Assembly (NCBI GenBank): GCA_012295275.1
Contig: CM022665.1
Span: 34,801,522 to 34,865,521, forward strand
Origin: Chrysomallon squamiferum
Taxonomy: Eukaryota > Mollusca > Gastropoda > Neomphalida > Peltospiridae
Direction of reading: 5' to 3'
Length of the DNA: 64,000 nucleotides
Shown here: positions 52,495-63,670 of the stretch, in pieces
How positions within the stretch are numbered: the first letter of the stretch is position 1
How the letters are laid out: every line of letters starts with the position of its first letter
Translations under genes and position numbers: made by a program
The notes under the pieces: model-generated
The model's input: only the letters and a program-made list of their open reading frames with translations
Told to the model about the DNA's origin: nothing
Database searches by the model: none

Positions 52495-52751
52495 AGTTCG
52501 AGCGCACGTGCGTTGTCCTCACCAGACCGGAACTACTCTTTCAAGCCGCGTGGCGTTCATTCACTCGCCGCATTGTTTACGTGTCGAGTCGCCACAGTCG
52601 TGTATCGTCAGTTTTCTTTATGTTTTTAATTTTAAAATGTTCATGACTAATTATTAACGTATTTAGATGCCTTGGTACCAGAAAAACGTGAAATCCAGAA
52701 ATCCGGAATGCCTCAGGCCCCAAGGAGTCCGGATAATTGGTCCGGTACCTG
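52495..52751 (-). mobile_element. pogo/Tigger-like transposon end
   Basis: Read on the minus strand from 52,751: caggtaccggaccaattatc then cggactcc, followed by repeated tccgga/ctggattt words, which is the style of pogo/jerky-type termini. Behind it lies a GC- and CpG-rich stretch (52,495-52,600) unlike the surrounding AT-rich DNA. The opposite end was not found, so this is a partial element or the classification is wrong. Confidence 0.4.
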
Positions 52752-52978
52752 TACAGTTTATCTGATACTCAGTTAAATAATTGAAAGAAAAATTCCATAA
52801 TTTTCAATGAATTTACTTTATTTAATGAAAACAAATATAAGTACAAAACGAATGTTTTCTTACTACTGTTTATTTGTTATAAATCACGTAATTCAAATTA
52901 TTAGTATCATTGATACAAAGTGGCGATAAAATCCTCAGCACCACACAGTCAGACTGAAGTTACTTCTTATCTGAAATA

Positions 52979-52994
52979 ATAATAATAATAATAA

Positions 52995-53025
<31 letters not shown>

Positions 53026-53029
53026 AATG
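52979..53029. repeat. (AAT)n(AAG)n microsatellite
   Basis: AAT repeats pass directly into AAG repeats. A poly-Ser/poly-Tyr open frame across it on the minus strand is an artefact. Confidence 0.9.
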
Positions 53030-53656
53030 ATTATAATAAACACTATGCATTATGATGCTGATAATGGTGATGTGGGTACTGCTGCTGCTGATGACCACAG
53101 TGGTTGTAAAATGATAAAGATGATTATACATTTTTATAGACGAAAAGTGAACAGGCAAATATTTGGGAGAAAACTAAAGGCTTCATTAATCTAAAATATA
53201 ATAGTCACAAGTAAATTACTGGACGGGATAACAAATTGGTTGTAATATATATGAATGGGTGGATGGACGTATGTATGTAGGCATGTATGCATGCAATAGC
53301 TTTAAACAAGAAAGTCTACTTTAAATGATTTTAAAATGATATTGAGGAATTGCTAAAATTAACGATCAAATACTAATAACTGACAGCAGAAAACAATAAT
53401 AAAGAATATGTAAAGGATATTTTAAATTTTATTTTGCTTTTCATGATAATTATTTTATTATTTTATTAGGTGCTTATGGAATATGGTCTGCTGTTGTAAA
53501 GAAAAGCAAAATTATTTTGTTTATATACAGATCCATCACAATACCTTCATAATAAATAATTAAAAAATGTAGTTAATAAAAGTAGCTTACAATTAATATT
53601 ATGTACAAAAGAAATAGAAAACCTACCAACTGTTTTCTTATCAATGAAGCAGTCTC

Positions 53657-56600
53657 CTACTCGACAAGAGATTGAGAAGATGAGAACGAGTCGAGTTTGT
53701 CTCGCTTGTCGTCATCCAAAGACTGAGAAGATGAGAACGAGTCGAGTTTGTCTCGCTTGTCGTCATCCAGAAACTGAGAAGACGAGAACGAGTCACTGAT
53801 TTCTCTCTTGTCGTCATCCAGAGACTGAGAAGAGGAGAACGAGTCGAGTTTGTCCCTCTTGTCGTCGTCCAGAGATTGAGAAGATGAGAAAGAGTCGAGT
53901 TTATCTCGCTTGTCGTCATCCAAAGACTGAGAAGATGAGAACGAGTCGAGTTTGTCTCGCTTGTCGTCATCCAGAGACTGAGAAGACGAAAACGAATCAA
54001 GTTTGTCTCGTTTGTCGTCATCCAAAGACTGAGAAGATGAGAACGAGTCAAGTTTGTCTCGCTTGTCGTCATCCAAAGACTGAGAAGATGAGAACGAATC
54101 AAGTTTGTCTCGCTTGTCGTCATCCAAAGACTGAGAAGATGAGAACGAGTCCAGTTTGTCTCGCTTGTCGTCCTCCAAAGACTGAGAAGATGAGAACGAG
54201 TCCAGTTTGTCTCGCTTGTCGTCATCCAAAGACTGAGAAGATGAGAACGAGTCGAGTTTGTCCCTCTTGTCGTCGTCCAGAGATTGAGAAGATGAGAAAG
54301 AGTCGAGTTTGTCTCGCTTGTCGTCATCCAGAGACTGAGAAGATGAGAACGAGTCACTGATTTCTCTCTTGTCGTCATCCAGAGACTGAGAAGATGAGAA
54401 CGAGTCAAGTTTGTCTCGCTTGTCATCATCCAGAGACTGAGAAGATGAGAACGAGTCGAGTTTGTCCCTCTTGTCGTCGTCCAGAGATTGAGAAGATGAG
54501 AAAGAGTCGAGTTTGTCTCGCTTGTCGTCATCCAGAGACTGAGAAGACGAAAACGAGTCAAGTTTGTCTCGCTTGTCGTCATCCAAAGACTGAGAAGATG
54601 AGAACGAGTCCAGTTTGTCTCGCTTGTCGTCATCCAAAGACTGAGAAGATGAGAACGAGTCAAGTTTGTCTCGCTTGTCGTCATCCAAAGACTGAGAAGA
54701 TGAGAACGAATCAAGTTTGTCTCGCTTGTCGTCATCCAAAGACTGAGAAGATGAGAACGAGTCAAGTTTGTCTCGCTTGTCGTCATCCAAAGACTGAGAA
54801 GATGAGAACGAGTCAAGTTTGTCTCGCTTGTCGTCATCCAAAGACTGAGAAGATGAGAACGAGTCGAGTTTGTCCCTCTTGTCGTCGTCCAGAGATTGAG
54901 AAGATGAGAAAGAGTCGAGTTTGTCTCGCTTGTCGTCATCCAGAGACTGAGAAGATGAGAAAGAGTCGAGTTTGTCCCTCTTGTCGTCATCCAGAGACTG
55001 AGAAGACGAAAACGAGTCAAGTTTGTCTCGCTTGTCGTCATCCAGAGACTGAGAAGATGAGAAAGAGTCGAGTTTGTCCCTCTTGTCGTCGTCCAGAGAT
55101 TGAGAAGATGAGAAAGAGTCGAGTTTGTCTCGCTTGTCGTCATCCAGAGACTGAGAAGATGAGAAAGAGTCGAGTTTGTCCCTCTTGTCGTCATCCAGAG
55201 ACTGAGAAGACGAAAACGAGTCAAGTTTGTCTCGCTTGTCGTCATCCAAAGACTGAGAAGACGAGAACGAGTCACTGATTTCTCTCTTGTCATCATCTAG
55301 AGACTGAGAAGATGAGAACGAGTCACTGATTTCTCTCTTGTCGTCATCCAGAGACTGAGAAGATGAGAACGAGTCAAGTTTGTCTCGCTTGTCATCATCC
55401 AGAGACTGAGAAGATGAGAACGAGTCGAGTTTGTCCCTCTTGTCGTCGTCCAGAGATTGAGAAGATGAGAAAGAGTCGAGTTTATCTCGCTTGTCGTCAT
55501 CCAAAGACTGAGAAGATGAGAACGAGTCACTGATTTCTCGCTTGTCATCATCCAGAGACTGAGAAGATGAGAACGAGTCAAGTTTGTCCCTCTTGTCATC
55601 ATCCAGAGACTGAGAAGATGAGAACGAGTCGAGTTTGTCCCTCTTGTCGTCGTCCAGAGATTGAGAAGATGAGAAAGAATCGAGTTTGTCTCGCTTGTCG
55701 TCATCCAGAGACTGAGAAGACGAAAACGAGTCAAGTTTGTCTCGCTTGTCGTCATCCAAAGACTGAGAAGATGAGAACGAGTCAAGTTTGTCTCGCTTGT
55801 CGTCATCCAAAGACTGAGAAGATGAGAACGAGTCAAGTTTGTCTCGCTTGTCGTCATCCAAAGACTGAGAAGATGAGAACGAGTCGAGTTTGTCTCGCTT
55901 GTCGTCATCCAAAGACTGAGAAGACGAGAACGAGTCACTGATTTCTCTCTTGTCATCATCTAGAGACTGAGAAGATGAGAACGAGTCACTGATTTCTCTC
56001 TTGTCGTCATCCAGAGACTGAGAAGATGAGAACGAGTCAAGTTTGTCTCGCTTGTCATCATCCAGAGACTGAGAAGATGAGAACGAGTCGAGTTTGTCCC
56101 TCTTGTCGTCGTCCAGAGATTGAGAAGATAAGAAAGAATCGAGTTTATCTCGCTTGTCGTCATCCAAAGACTGAGAAGATGAGAACGAGTCAAGTTTGTC
56201 TCGCTTGTCGTCATCCAAAGAATGAGAAGACGAGAACGAGTCACTGATTTCTCGCTTGTCATCATCCAGAGACTGAGAAGATGAGAACGAGTCAAGTTTG
56301 TCCCTCTTGTCATCATCCAGAGACTGAGAAGATGAGAACGAGTCGAGTTTGTCCCTCTTGTCGTCGTCCAGAGATTGAGAAGATGAGAAAGAGTCCAGTT
56401 TGTCTCGCTTGTCGTCATCCAGAGACTGAGAAGACGAAAACGAGTCAAGTTTGTCTCGCTTGTCGTCATCCAGAGACTGAGAAGACGAAAACGAGTCCAG
56501 TTTGTCTCGCTTGTCGTCATCCAAAGACTGAGAAGACGAGAACGAGTCACTGATTTCTCTCTTGTCATCATCTAGAGACTGAGAAGATGAGAACGAGTCA

Positions 56601-57174
56601 CTGATTTCTCTCTTGTCGTCATCCAGAGACTGAGAAGATGAGAACGAGTCAAGTTTGTCTCGCTTGTCATCATCCAGAGACTGAGAAGATGAGAACGAGT
56701 CGAGTTTGTCCCTCTTGTCGTCGTCCAGAGATTGAGAAGATGAGAACGAGTCGAGTTTGTCTCGCTTGTGGTCATCCAAAGACTGAGAAGATGAAATGAA
56801 GTAGAGTTTGTCTCGCTTGTTGTCGTCTGGTAAACAGATTCATTGTTGTAAACAGAAACAAAATGAATTAATAATATTTTTGACAAGTAACAGTGAATAC
56901 GTGTTTAAAGAAAATCATAGGATTCTGACAAAAAATTAATTTAGAAATTACTTTCAAATTTTCTTAAATTATCTCAGCAAAACATATTGGCAATTTATTC
57001 AGATTCTTCTCTAAAAAGACTAACTGTTTGAAAAGAAATTGTTTTTTACATACCAGAAAGAGGGACATTTTCGTACGTTTCTTCCCTCTTCTGCATCATA
57101 AAACCATTGTTAAGCGATTTTCCGAATGCAAAACCAACAAGGGCAAATCCTAAGGTTAGTAGTAGAAAGTTCAT
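53657..57174 (-). CDS. Secreted 17-residue-repeat protein, about 62 KR-bounded units
   Basis: Exon 1 (57174-57054) encodes a signal peptide, MNFLLLTLGFALVGFAFG, then a short region with a dibasic site (MMQKREETYENVPLS). It joins in phase 1 to exon 2 (56826-53657), giving 1,096 residues ending SLVE and TAG. Exon 2 is almost wholly tandem 51-bp units encoding KRDKLDSFSSSQSLDDD. Ten units carry the variant KREISDSF. Few other changes are seen (one SSSH, one FLSS, one EDDK, a divergent first unit DDNKRDKLYFISSSQ). There is no stop or indel over 3.1 kb, so the frame is under selection or the expansion is recent. Each unit has five or six Ser and net charge about -2 to -3. SLDDD is a good acidophilic-kinase context. 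Every unit carries Lys-Arg, the classical proprotein-convertase site. Either an acidic structural or calcium-binding secreted protein or a multi-copy peptide precursor fits. I know no homologue. Confidence 0.85.
53660..56826. repeat. 51-bp coding tandem array with higher-order structure
   Basis: About 62 units. The variant unit encoding EIS shows on the plus strand as cactgatttct at about 53,793, 54,354, 55,274, 55,325, 55,528, 55,937, 55,988, 56,242, 56,548 and 56,599. Three adjacent pairs are spaced 663 and 611 bp (13 and 12 units). A rare word catcatctagagactgag recurs at about 55,287, 55,950 and 56,562 with the same spacing, so blocks of 12-13 units were themselves duplicated. Confidence 0.92.
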
Positions 57175-57639
57175 AGTGCAGTAACAAGTTCTTTCGTTTT
57201 TCGAAGCAATAGCGTATAAACTGTGATTTGTTTTGACAAATGTTATTCCTTTTATAGGCAAGCATCCCTTGGCTGAGAAATAAGTAGCAAAATATTTTCA
57301 TATTTCCACTAAGCCGCACTGTGATATCTTTTTATTAACTGACCAACAGCTAGGAGGGCAGCTTGAAATTACTTTATTGCAATAAATCAGGTACTAGTTA
57401 ACAGGTGTTACACGACTAAAACAAAATATTCTCGTTTTTGAACATTTTAATTATTTACCGAAGTACCAGTTTTGTTGCTTAAAATTTCTTTTGAAAATGA
57501 TGATTGCAAATAAAGGACATACTTCTAAAAGTCTATTTTTAATTAAATAAATTTTGAAAAGGTACATCATATTACAATTTAATTAACATGCCTCTAAAAA
57601 AACATTTAAAAAAAAAAAAAAAGTAATTATAACGAATCT

Positions 57640-57642
<3 letters not shown>

Positions 57643-57718
<76 letters not shown>
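57643..57718. repeat. (GA)n microsatellite
   Basis: About 38 AG dinucleotides, 0.5 kb upstream of the repeat-protein start codon. Confidence 0.95.
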
Positions 57719-57722
<4 letters not shown>

Positions 57723-57879
57723 CTTATTTATATCACTAAATTTCATTCAAAAGCCTATGAAATCATTCATCCTCAATCATTTCTAATTACACATTATGTC
57801 ACATATAGTTTTGATTACTAGAGAGACTTTCTTTATCATATTAGACATAATCTAGGAGAATTCGATTAAATATATTAAT

Positions 57880-57925
57880 AATGTGCTAAGGATGTGTTTA
57901 AATAAAACATTTCTCCCTTCATTTT
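57880..57925 (+). mobile_element. SINE tail fragment
   Basis: The sequence atgtgctaaggatgtgttta then aataaaacatttctcccttc resembles the 3' tail of the molluscan SINE I recall (ATGTGTTGAGTGCGTCGTTA then AATAAAACATTTCCTTCC). Confidence 0.5.
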
Positions 57926-58181
57926 TCATCTGCGATAAATAATTTAATTTTAAAATACACCAGACATAAACAAATACACATTTGGTCATACCCAAACACA
58001 TACACACAGTCGTACACGTTAAAAAAAGAAGGGAAAAAATCAGTGAATCGTTTTAATATCATTTTACTGGAAATTTATATGCAAATCCATCATTATTTTC
58101 TGGCAGTTTGTGTATCAGGATCGCTTCTTATGTCTTTTCCTACCTAGAGGTAATTTGTGCTCCATAATTGATCCTCTAAAG

Positions 58182-58436
58182 CACTGGTTTTCAACCTTTT
58201 TATACCGTGACTCCTTATGAGCAACTCAATATGACTTATGACCCCCTTTAAAAAATTTGATTCAATAATATCTAGGGTTACCATATTTTCATCAACAAAA
58301 GACAGTACAAAAGGAATCTATATTCAATATGACCTATCTACACGTTTTTATTTATTCCTCCTTCCAAGTCAAGCTGAAAAAAGCTAAAACATACCCTCCT
58401 CAAGAACGATCAAGAAAAAAGGCTTGAAAACCTATG
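58182..58436. mobile_element. hAT-like MITE, 255 bp
   Basis: The left end cactggttttcaacctttt and the reverse complement of the right end, cataggttttcaagcc, match at 12 of 16 positions. The left flank continues with ccgtgactcc..tatgacccc, the hAT terminus style (CAGTGGTTCTCAACC). Eight-base flanks ctctaaag and ctgtaaac agree at six positions, as expected for an old hAT 8-bp duplication. Confidence 0.65.
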
Positions 58437-58470
58437 CTGTAAACAATAATTATTACTATATTGTTATGTT

Positions 58471-58475
<5 letters not shown>

Positions 58476-58547
<72 letters not shown>
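58476..58547. repeat. (CT)n microsatellite
   Basis: About 36 CT dinucleotides 40 bp right of the hAT-like MITE. Confidence 0.95.
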
Positions 58548-58550
<3 letters not shown>

Positions 58551-59427
58551 ATGTGTCTCTGTGAAATAATTCTATTGACGTTGTAAAATAAATTAAATGA
58601 TATTTAAACAAAAACACCTAGGGGTTGTTGCTTAATTTATAAAATCCGCGATAAAATGCTAGCATGTGGTTATCTGAGATAAAATTTAACTGGCATGTGA
58701 CAGAAATAAACGAAAACGGTTATCAGATATCCAGTGTTAATCGAAAACATAAATGCAACTGTCTCGAATCCCTGTGTATATATAAGTTTTGTAAACAGAT
58801 GTTATACGTTAACTCTACTACCAAGCGAATAACGAAGAGACATTTAGAAACTATTGTTACAATGCAGTTGAGAAAATCCTTATGATTTTATCGCAGTTTG
58901 TTTATATTTTAATGAATATGTTTTTTGTTATTATTAATTAATAGTTTAGAAGAAAATAATTCCTAAAATACATCGCCGCAAAGCTAGATTTAATAGACAA
59001 AATAATATTGTAATTAGGTATGTCTATACGTTCATCTGTGTGTGTGTGTGTGTTTTCAATTCCTATATTGTTTCTATTATATGACTGACTTTTCCCGATG
59101 TTTGATACATAGGTCTAATTATTTAATATTTATAAAGACAAATGATGCAGATTTATTCAGTTTTGTTATTTGTGTTTCTTTTCTTCCATTTTTATTTTGT
59201 TGTTTTTCCTTCTTCCTTTTTTCATTAATGGCAGATATAACTGACAGTCTTTAATTACATTACTGACTGAAACTGACTGTTAATTAACGTTAATATTTAT
59301 TTTTCTAAAATCTAGTTGTATCATTGTAATGAAATATAATTTATTGTTTTTCTTGGAAGTAAAACTAAAACATATATTTATTTTCTCATTATAATTATAA
59401 AAACTCTCAGTAGAAATATCCAATAAT

Positions 59428-59460
<33 letters not shown>

Positions 59461-59595
59461 AATAATAATAATAATAATAATAAAGTAAAAGTATTCATTA
59501 GTACTTCACTATTTGTTTGAATGACTACAGTTTTGCAGGTCTGTCTAAATCTGTCATGTAAATGTTATCAGCTATTAAAAAATAAATTACAATGC

Positions 59596-59662
<67 letters not shown>

Positions 59663-60430
59663 TATTTATTTATTTTATTTTATTTTATTTTATTTTGTTT
59701 TATTTATTTATTTGTTTTTTGTGGGGTTTGTTAAAGGAAAAAGGAAAAAGGGAAAATAAAAATAAAAATTAATGCATGAACTATTTGCCTGTATTAATTA
59801 CATTCAAAACTGTAGCTTAATATTTTATTATTGTTTTTGTTATTTGTATTTTCTTTATTTTTTATTATTATTATTTTTTTATTTTTTTATTTATTATAAT
59901 TATTTATTTATCTATTCTTTTATTAGGGATGATGAACGAGTGTACTGAAAAAAATATTTGAAAAGATAATTTTCCTTTCATTTGAGAAAATTACTAAATA
60001 ATATCTTAGATATCCTGAGAAGAAATTGTTTCTTTCTTTCTTTTTTTTCTTTTTCTTTTTTTAAATTCTGTTGTGTTTTCATCGTTATATATTGAACGAC
60101 ATATTTTTTCATGTTTTATTAACGCTGTTGTTATTTGTGTTTGTGTGCGTTCGTGCGTATGTGATGACTAATAAAAAGTTCAGGAAAGATACCCATGGCT
60201 CCTGTCCAGATGATGAGATAACCTTGTTACAGAAACAAGCAGAGAAAAATCAACAACACAACGATCGATAAAAGTGACAGATTTGTTTTATAAAAATTGT
60301 TTGTATTCAGTTGCTGCTGTTTCGTTTTCCTTATTATAACTTTTTAATAACCAACTTCAAAATGAATTAAAAAGCAAACACTGAACAAGGTTTTTTTTAT
60401 TGTCATCGGTTATTATTATTATTATCATCA

Positions 60431-60503
<73 letters not shown>

Positions 60504-61119
60504 GTAGGTTCGTTATAATTACTTTTTTTTAAATGTATTATTATTATTATTTATTTATTTATTTATTTTTCTCTGTTTCTCTTTTATTTATTATTATTAT
60601 TTTTTACTTTTTTTTAGTAGATTCATTATAATTACTTTTTAAAAAATGTATTATTATAGAAAGTAACTGATTGAAAACCTAGCCACAATCTTTTTCTTTT
60701 TTTAAAATGTGTTTAAAAATGTTTCCGTTGGTCTCGTCCCATCTGTTCCATGTGTATTTAGACTAACTCAAATAGTTGCTTATAAAATATATGTTGATGT
60801 GCCGACACACACACACACACTTATTTGTATAATATATTTAAATCAAAACTTAAGAACGTCATATAAATATAAAACTGTTTATTATGGATAAAAACAGTTA
60901 GAGAGCAGAGAGGTCGAACAGTCTCGTTGTCTCCAAAGTTCTAGTAGATTTTTGTCTGAAGATCGATGAAAACCTCTGCAGTTTCCCGTCCGACACCATT
61001 CAAAGAAAACTGGCATGTAAGAATCGGCTCAAACATTCACATAGAATTTTATTTTTGTATATAGGCACATATATTTAATTATATATATAATAATAATAAT
61101 AGAGAGGACCATCCCGTTA
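58548..61119. other. Gene-poor region with simple repeats
   Basis: Holds (AAC)n(AAT)n at 59,428-59,483, (ATT)n at 59,597-59,661, (CT)n at 60,437-60,500 and further ATT/TTTA tracts. Open frames at 58,664-58,885 and 60,071-60,271 are of mixed composition but have no start, splice or family support strong enough to call a gene. Confidence 0.45.
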
Positions 61120-61127
61120 TACTAATC

Positions 61128-62094
61128 CAGTGATTCTCAAAGAGACGTGGTTAGGTGTGCCCCACGAAATTCTAGGAAGAAGGTAGATATTTGTGATGAT
61201 AAAAAAGGGATTATGTTAAAAGCGGAAAGATATCTAGTAAGAAATAGCCTGTTGCCCGGAAGAAGATTTTATACACGTTGTACACTCGTTCGAAACGAGT
61301 TCTGGCTGATGAGCAAGCGCGGTTGCTCAAGGTTGCGCAGTAGTTTACCAGTGACAGTATGAGTGATAGGGTGTGCAAGTGTGATAAATAGCCAAAGTTT
61401 TCTTGTGACACATATTCCTATGACTGTCACAGTCTCTACCCATCTAAAACTTTAATACTTTATGGAATTTTAGCCTATTGTAATGTTACATTTGTTAAAA
61501 GCAAACGATTGATAAAAGTTTTCCCTCACTGCACAATGCACACAATTAAAAATATAGTCTTTGTTTTTTTTTTTTTTTTTGACATTTTAACAGTCCATTG
61601 CTTTGTATTCATATTACAATATTTTTGAAGAAATTGCCAAGACACGTCAGGCTCTTATTTCTCATCAGCACAAAATAGATAATGAATAAAGATATATGCT
61701 CACACAAGGGCGGTAACTCTAAATAGATCAGTGAACATCTCTCATGCAAGGGCGGTAGCTCTAAATATATATCAGTGAACATCTCTCGCATGAGGGCGGT
61801 AACTAAATGTATCAGTTAACATCTCTCACAGAAGAAAAAACAAACGGTACAGATCCCAGACGAGAACCGTTTATACGCGAAATGAGGAAGAATCTGACAT
61901 AGATGTAGACAGCGAGGATAGACAACCTCAGCAGCATGCTCCGCAACCGATTCAGCCGCAATATCCTTCTTTCAGTTATTTCTGTATTTTTTTACATTTT
62001 GTATTATATTTCTTAGCATTTTATGTGTAGTGTGCCCGCAATTTTTTGTAAGGCTTCGAGTGTGCCCGGACTTCAAAAAGTTTGAGAACCACTG
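61128..62094. mobile_element. Non-autonomous hAT element, 967 bp, with TIRs and 8-bp target duplication
   Basis: Left end cagtgattctcaaa (61128-61141) and right end tttgagaaccactg (62081-62094) are inverted repeats differing at one position. Flanks tactaatc (61120-61127) and cactaatc (62095-62102) form an 8-bp duplication with one mismatch, the hAT signature. Near-terminal gtgtgcccc (left) and gtgtgcccgga (right) extend the pattern. No transposase frame remains. A 45-bp tandem repeat lies inside. Confidence 0.82.
61700..61829. repeat. Three tandem units of about 45 bp inside the hAT element
   Basis: The words gggcggtaactctaaata, atcagtgaacatctctc and (g)catgag/caagggcggta recur three times (about 61,708, 61,750 and 61,795). 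Unit length drifts from about 40 to 47 bp. Confidence 0.7.
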
Positions 62095-62102
62095 CACTAA
62101 TC

Positions 62103-63595
62103 AATTAGATGGGGCGAAATCGTGGCGAGTCCTATGCAAATGACGTCACAAGTACATAAACGAGAAAAAAGCGGCGATCTCGATTTTTTAGAAACTGACT
62201 CCATCGTATTTTATTTTGATATTCTAAAAAATAAATATGTAGAACCTCGAAATAATCCTTAAGAATCCTCAAAATCTGTCCTCATCGGTGAAATAAATTA
62301 CTTTTTTTTTTTTTTTTTTTTTAAATTTGCTATACATGTACTAGGGTATTGAATGTATATTTACGTAAGGTACGCATACATACATACGATAGTATCGATG
62401 TATGTATGTATAATGGCTGTACACGGCCTTTCAAATATCACAACTGACCGAAGTTCACGCTCCATTTTAGTTATATCAGTGAAAAAGGATCAAGGTTAGA
62501 AAATGTGTTTTTGACATGTTTTAAAAACGTGTGGTGCAAACTAAATTACAATATGAACTTTTAAAAAAATGTTTCTCTCAATTGCAGCTTCAAAACAAAA
62601 GCTACAAATACATAAACAAAAACAGCAAAATAAAACAATTTTATTTATGTAGAACAGCAATGTACATATATAAATGTACAATAAACATATCATTAATTGG
62701 AAAAAAAAAAATTTAGAACAATTTATTTGTTATTCAAATTCCTAATGTATTATTAAAATAAAACTATATTTAAACATGCATTCATCCAAATTTACTACAG
62801 TAAAAAACGTCCCAGCTTTTAAAAAGGAAGTGGAATTTGTTGTTTCATAGGTGCTTGTATCAAAACTTTATCTTTACAATTATATATATATATATATATA
62901 CACACACACCCAGACACATATTTTTTTTTTTCGATTTGCTTGTTTCTTGAAGTCTTTGATTTCAAAACTATTCAAAATCATATTAAAGATATAAAAGCAA
63001 TTAAAATAACTTTAAGAAATAATAGCGAAATAACAACAAATTCTTTCTTTATAGCTCAGTTATAAATCTGTTACTTTATGAAGTCTATTTTTTGTTTTAT
63101 GTTAAGTTAATTTTGTTATTAAATTAATCTTCATGGAATAGTAATATAGTTTTAAATATAAGTGACTCTGTAAACATTAATATAAAATTAAAGTTTTCTA
63201 TATTAACATTTAATTAAAAAATAACTTTTCTCTTTGCATAAGACCGATTTAAACTAAATTACTAAATATGATTTAGTCCAATTTAATAAAATATTAAGAT
63301 AGATCAAAATACTTAATCATTTTTAAAAGTTAATTTGTTTACCAAAAATGTTACAAATGTTCTAGTTGCACTATGATGTAATACATATTCCAGCAGCATG
63401 ATATAACGAACATGATAATAATACATTTATAAAATTAGTGTAAAAATTCATTTACTATTTTGCACTCTGTTATTTAACAAAGTTAATTTATTTTCTCTTC
63501 AGTAACTAACAAGATTATATATAAATGTCTAAGAATTTATAACAATCTCAAATATGACTAAATGGATGAACCATGTAACTATAACAGTTTCTAGT
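62103..63595. other. AT-rich 3' flank of the RNASEH2B-like gene
   Basis: Contains poly-T at 62,303-62,322, (TA)n at 62,881-62,900 and short TACA tracts. For the gene on the minus strand, an AATAAA (tttatt at 63,487-63,492 on the plus strand) lies about 100 bases past the stop codon and is a plausible polyadenylation signal. Confidence 0.45.
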
Positions 63596-63670
63596 TTAAA
63601 AATGTTTCTTGTCTTGTTTAACTGGTGTTCGGAAATATGAGGTGATTGACTTCATTCCCTTCAGTGGAGC
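63596..63670 (-). CDS. RNASEH2B: Last exon of RNASEH2B-like gene (PIP-box tail)
   Basis: After a tttgtttcag acceptor, 24 codons and TAA encode a basic tail containing LKGMKSITSYF followed by RTPVKQDKKHF. RNASEH2B is the scaffold subunit of the RNase H2 complex, which removes ribonucleotides from DNA. Its extreme C-terminus carries a PCNA-binding PIP box, MKSIDTFF in human. Here MKSITSYF has the same Met-Lys-Ser-Ile start, aromatic pair and distance to the C-terminus, followed by Lys-rich residues. The rest of the gene would lie beyond the right edge, and 63,671-64,000 would be its last intron. Other PIP-box proteins remain possible because only 24 residues are visible. Confidence 0.6.
   Translation of the reverse strand, partial: APLKGMKSITSYFRTPVKQDKKHF

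Larger units (their letters stand above)
57175..58181. other. Upstream region of the repeat-protein gene
   Basis: It should contain the promoter of the repeat-protein gene, which is transcribed leftward; no clear TATA or initiator can be chosen. The (GA)n tract and SINE tail listed separately lie here. Confidence 0.35.

Noticed and set aside
53884-56553. Long plus-strand open frames (e.g. 54,394-55,278) rich in CLACRHPKTEKMR-type repeats that look like CxxC zinc fingers
   Set aside because: Because the repeat unit is 51 bp, a multiple of three, several frames stay open by construction. These lack a signal peptide, break at the EIS variants, and have no splice support, whereas the minus-strand Asp/Ser frame is open end to end and joins a signal exon in phase.
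53641-56886. Minus-strand frames encoding SLWMTTSETN repeats
   Set aside because: A shadow frame of the same 51-bp array, interrupted at 55,297, 55,960 and 56,572.
58664-58885. 73-codon open frame of mixed composition
   Set aside because: No signal peptide, no domain and no splice context; most likely chance.
60071-60271. Hydrophobic then charged open frame ending EKNQQHNDR
   Set aside because: It has no ATG before the hydrophobic part and no convincing splice site or relative. It could be a fragment but was not called.
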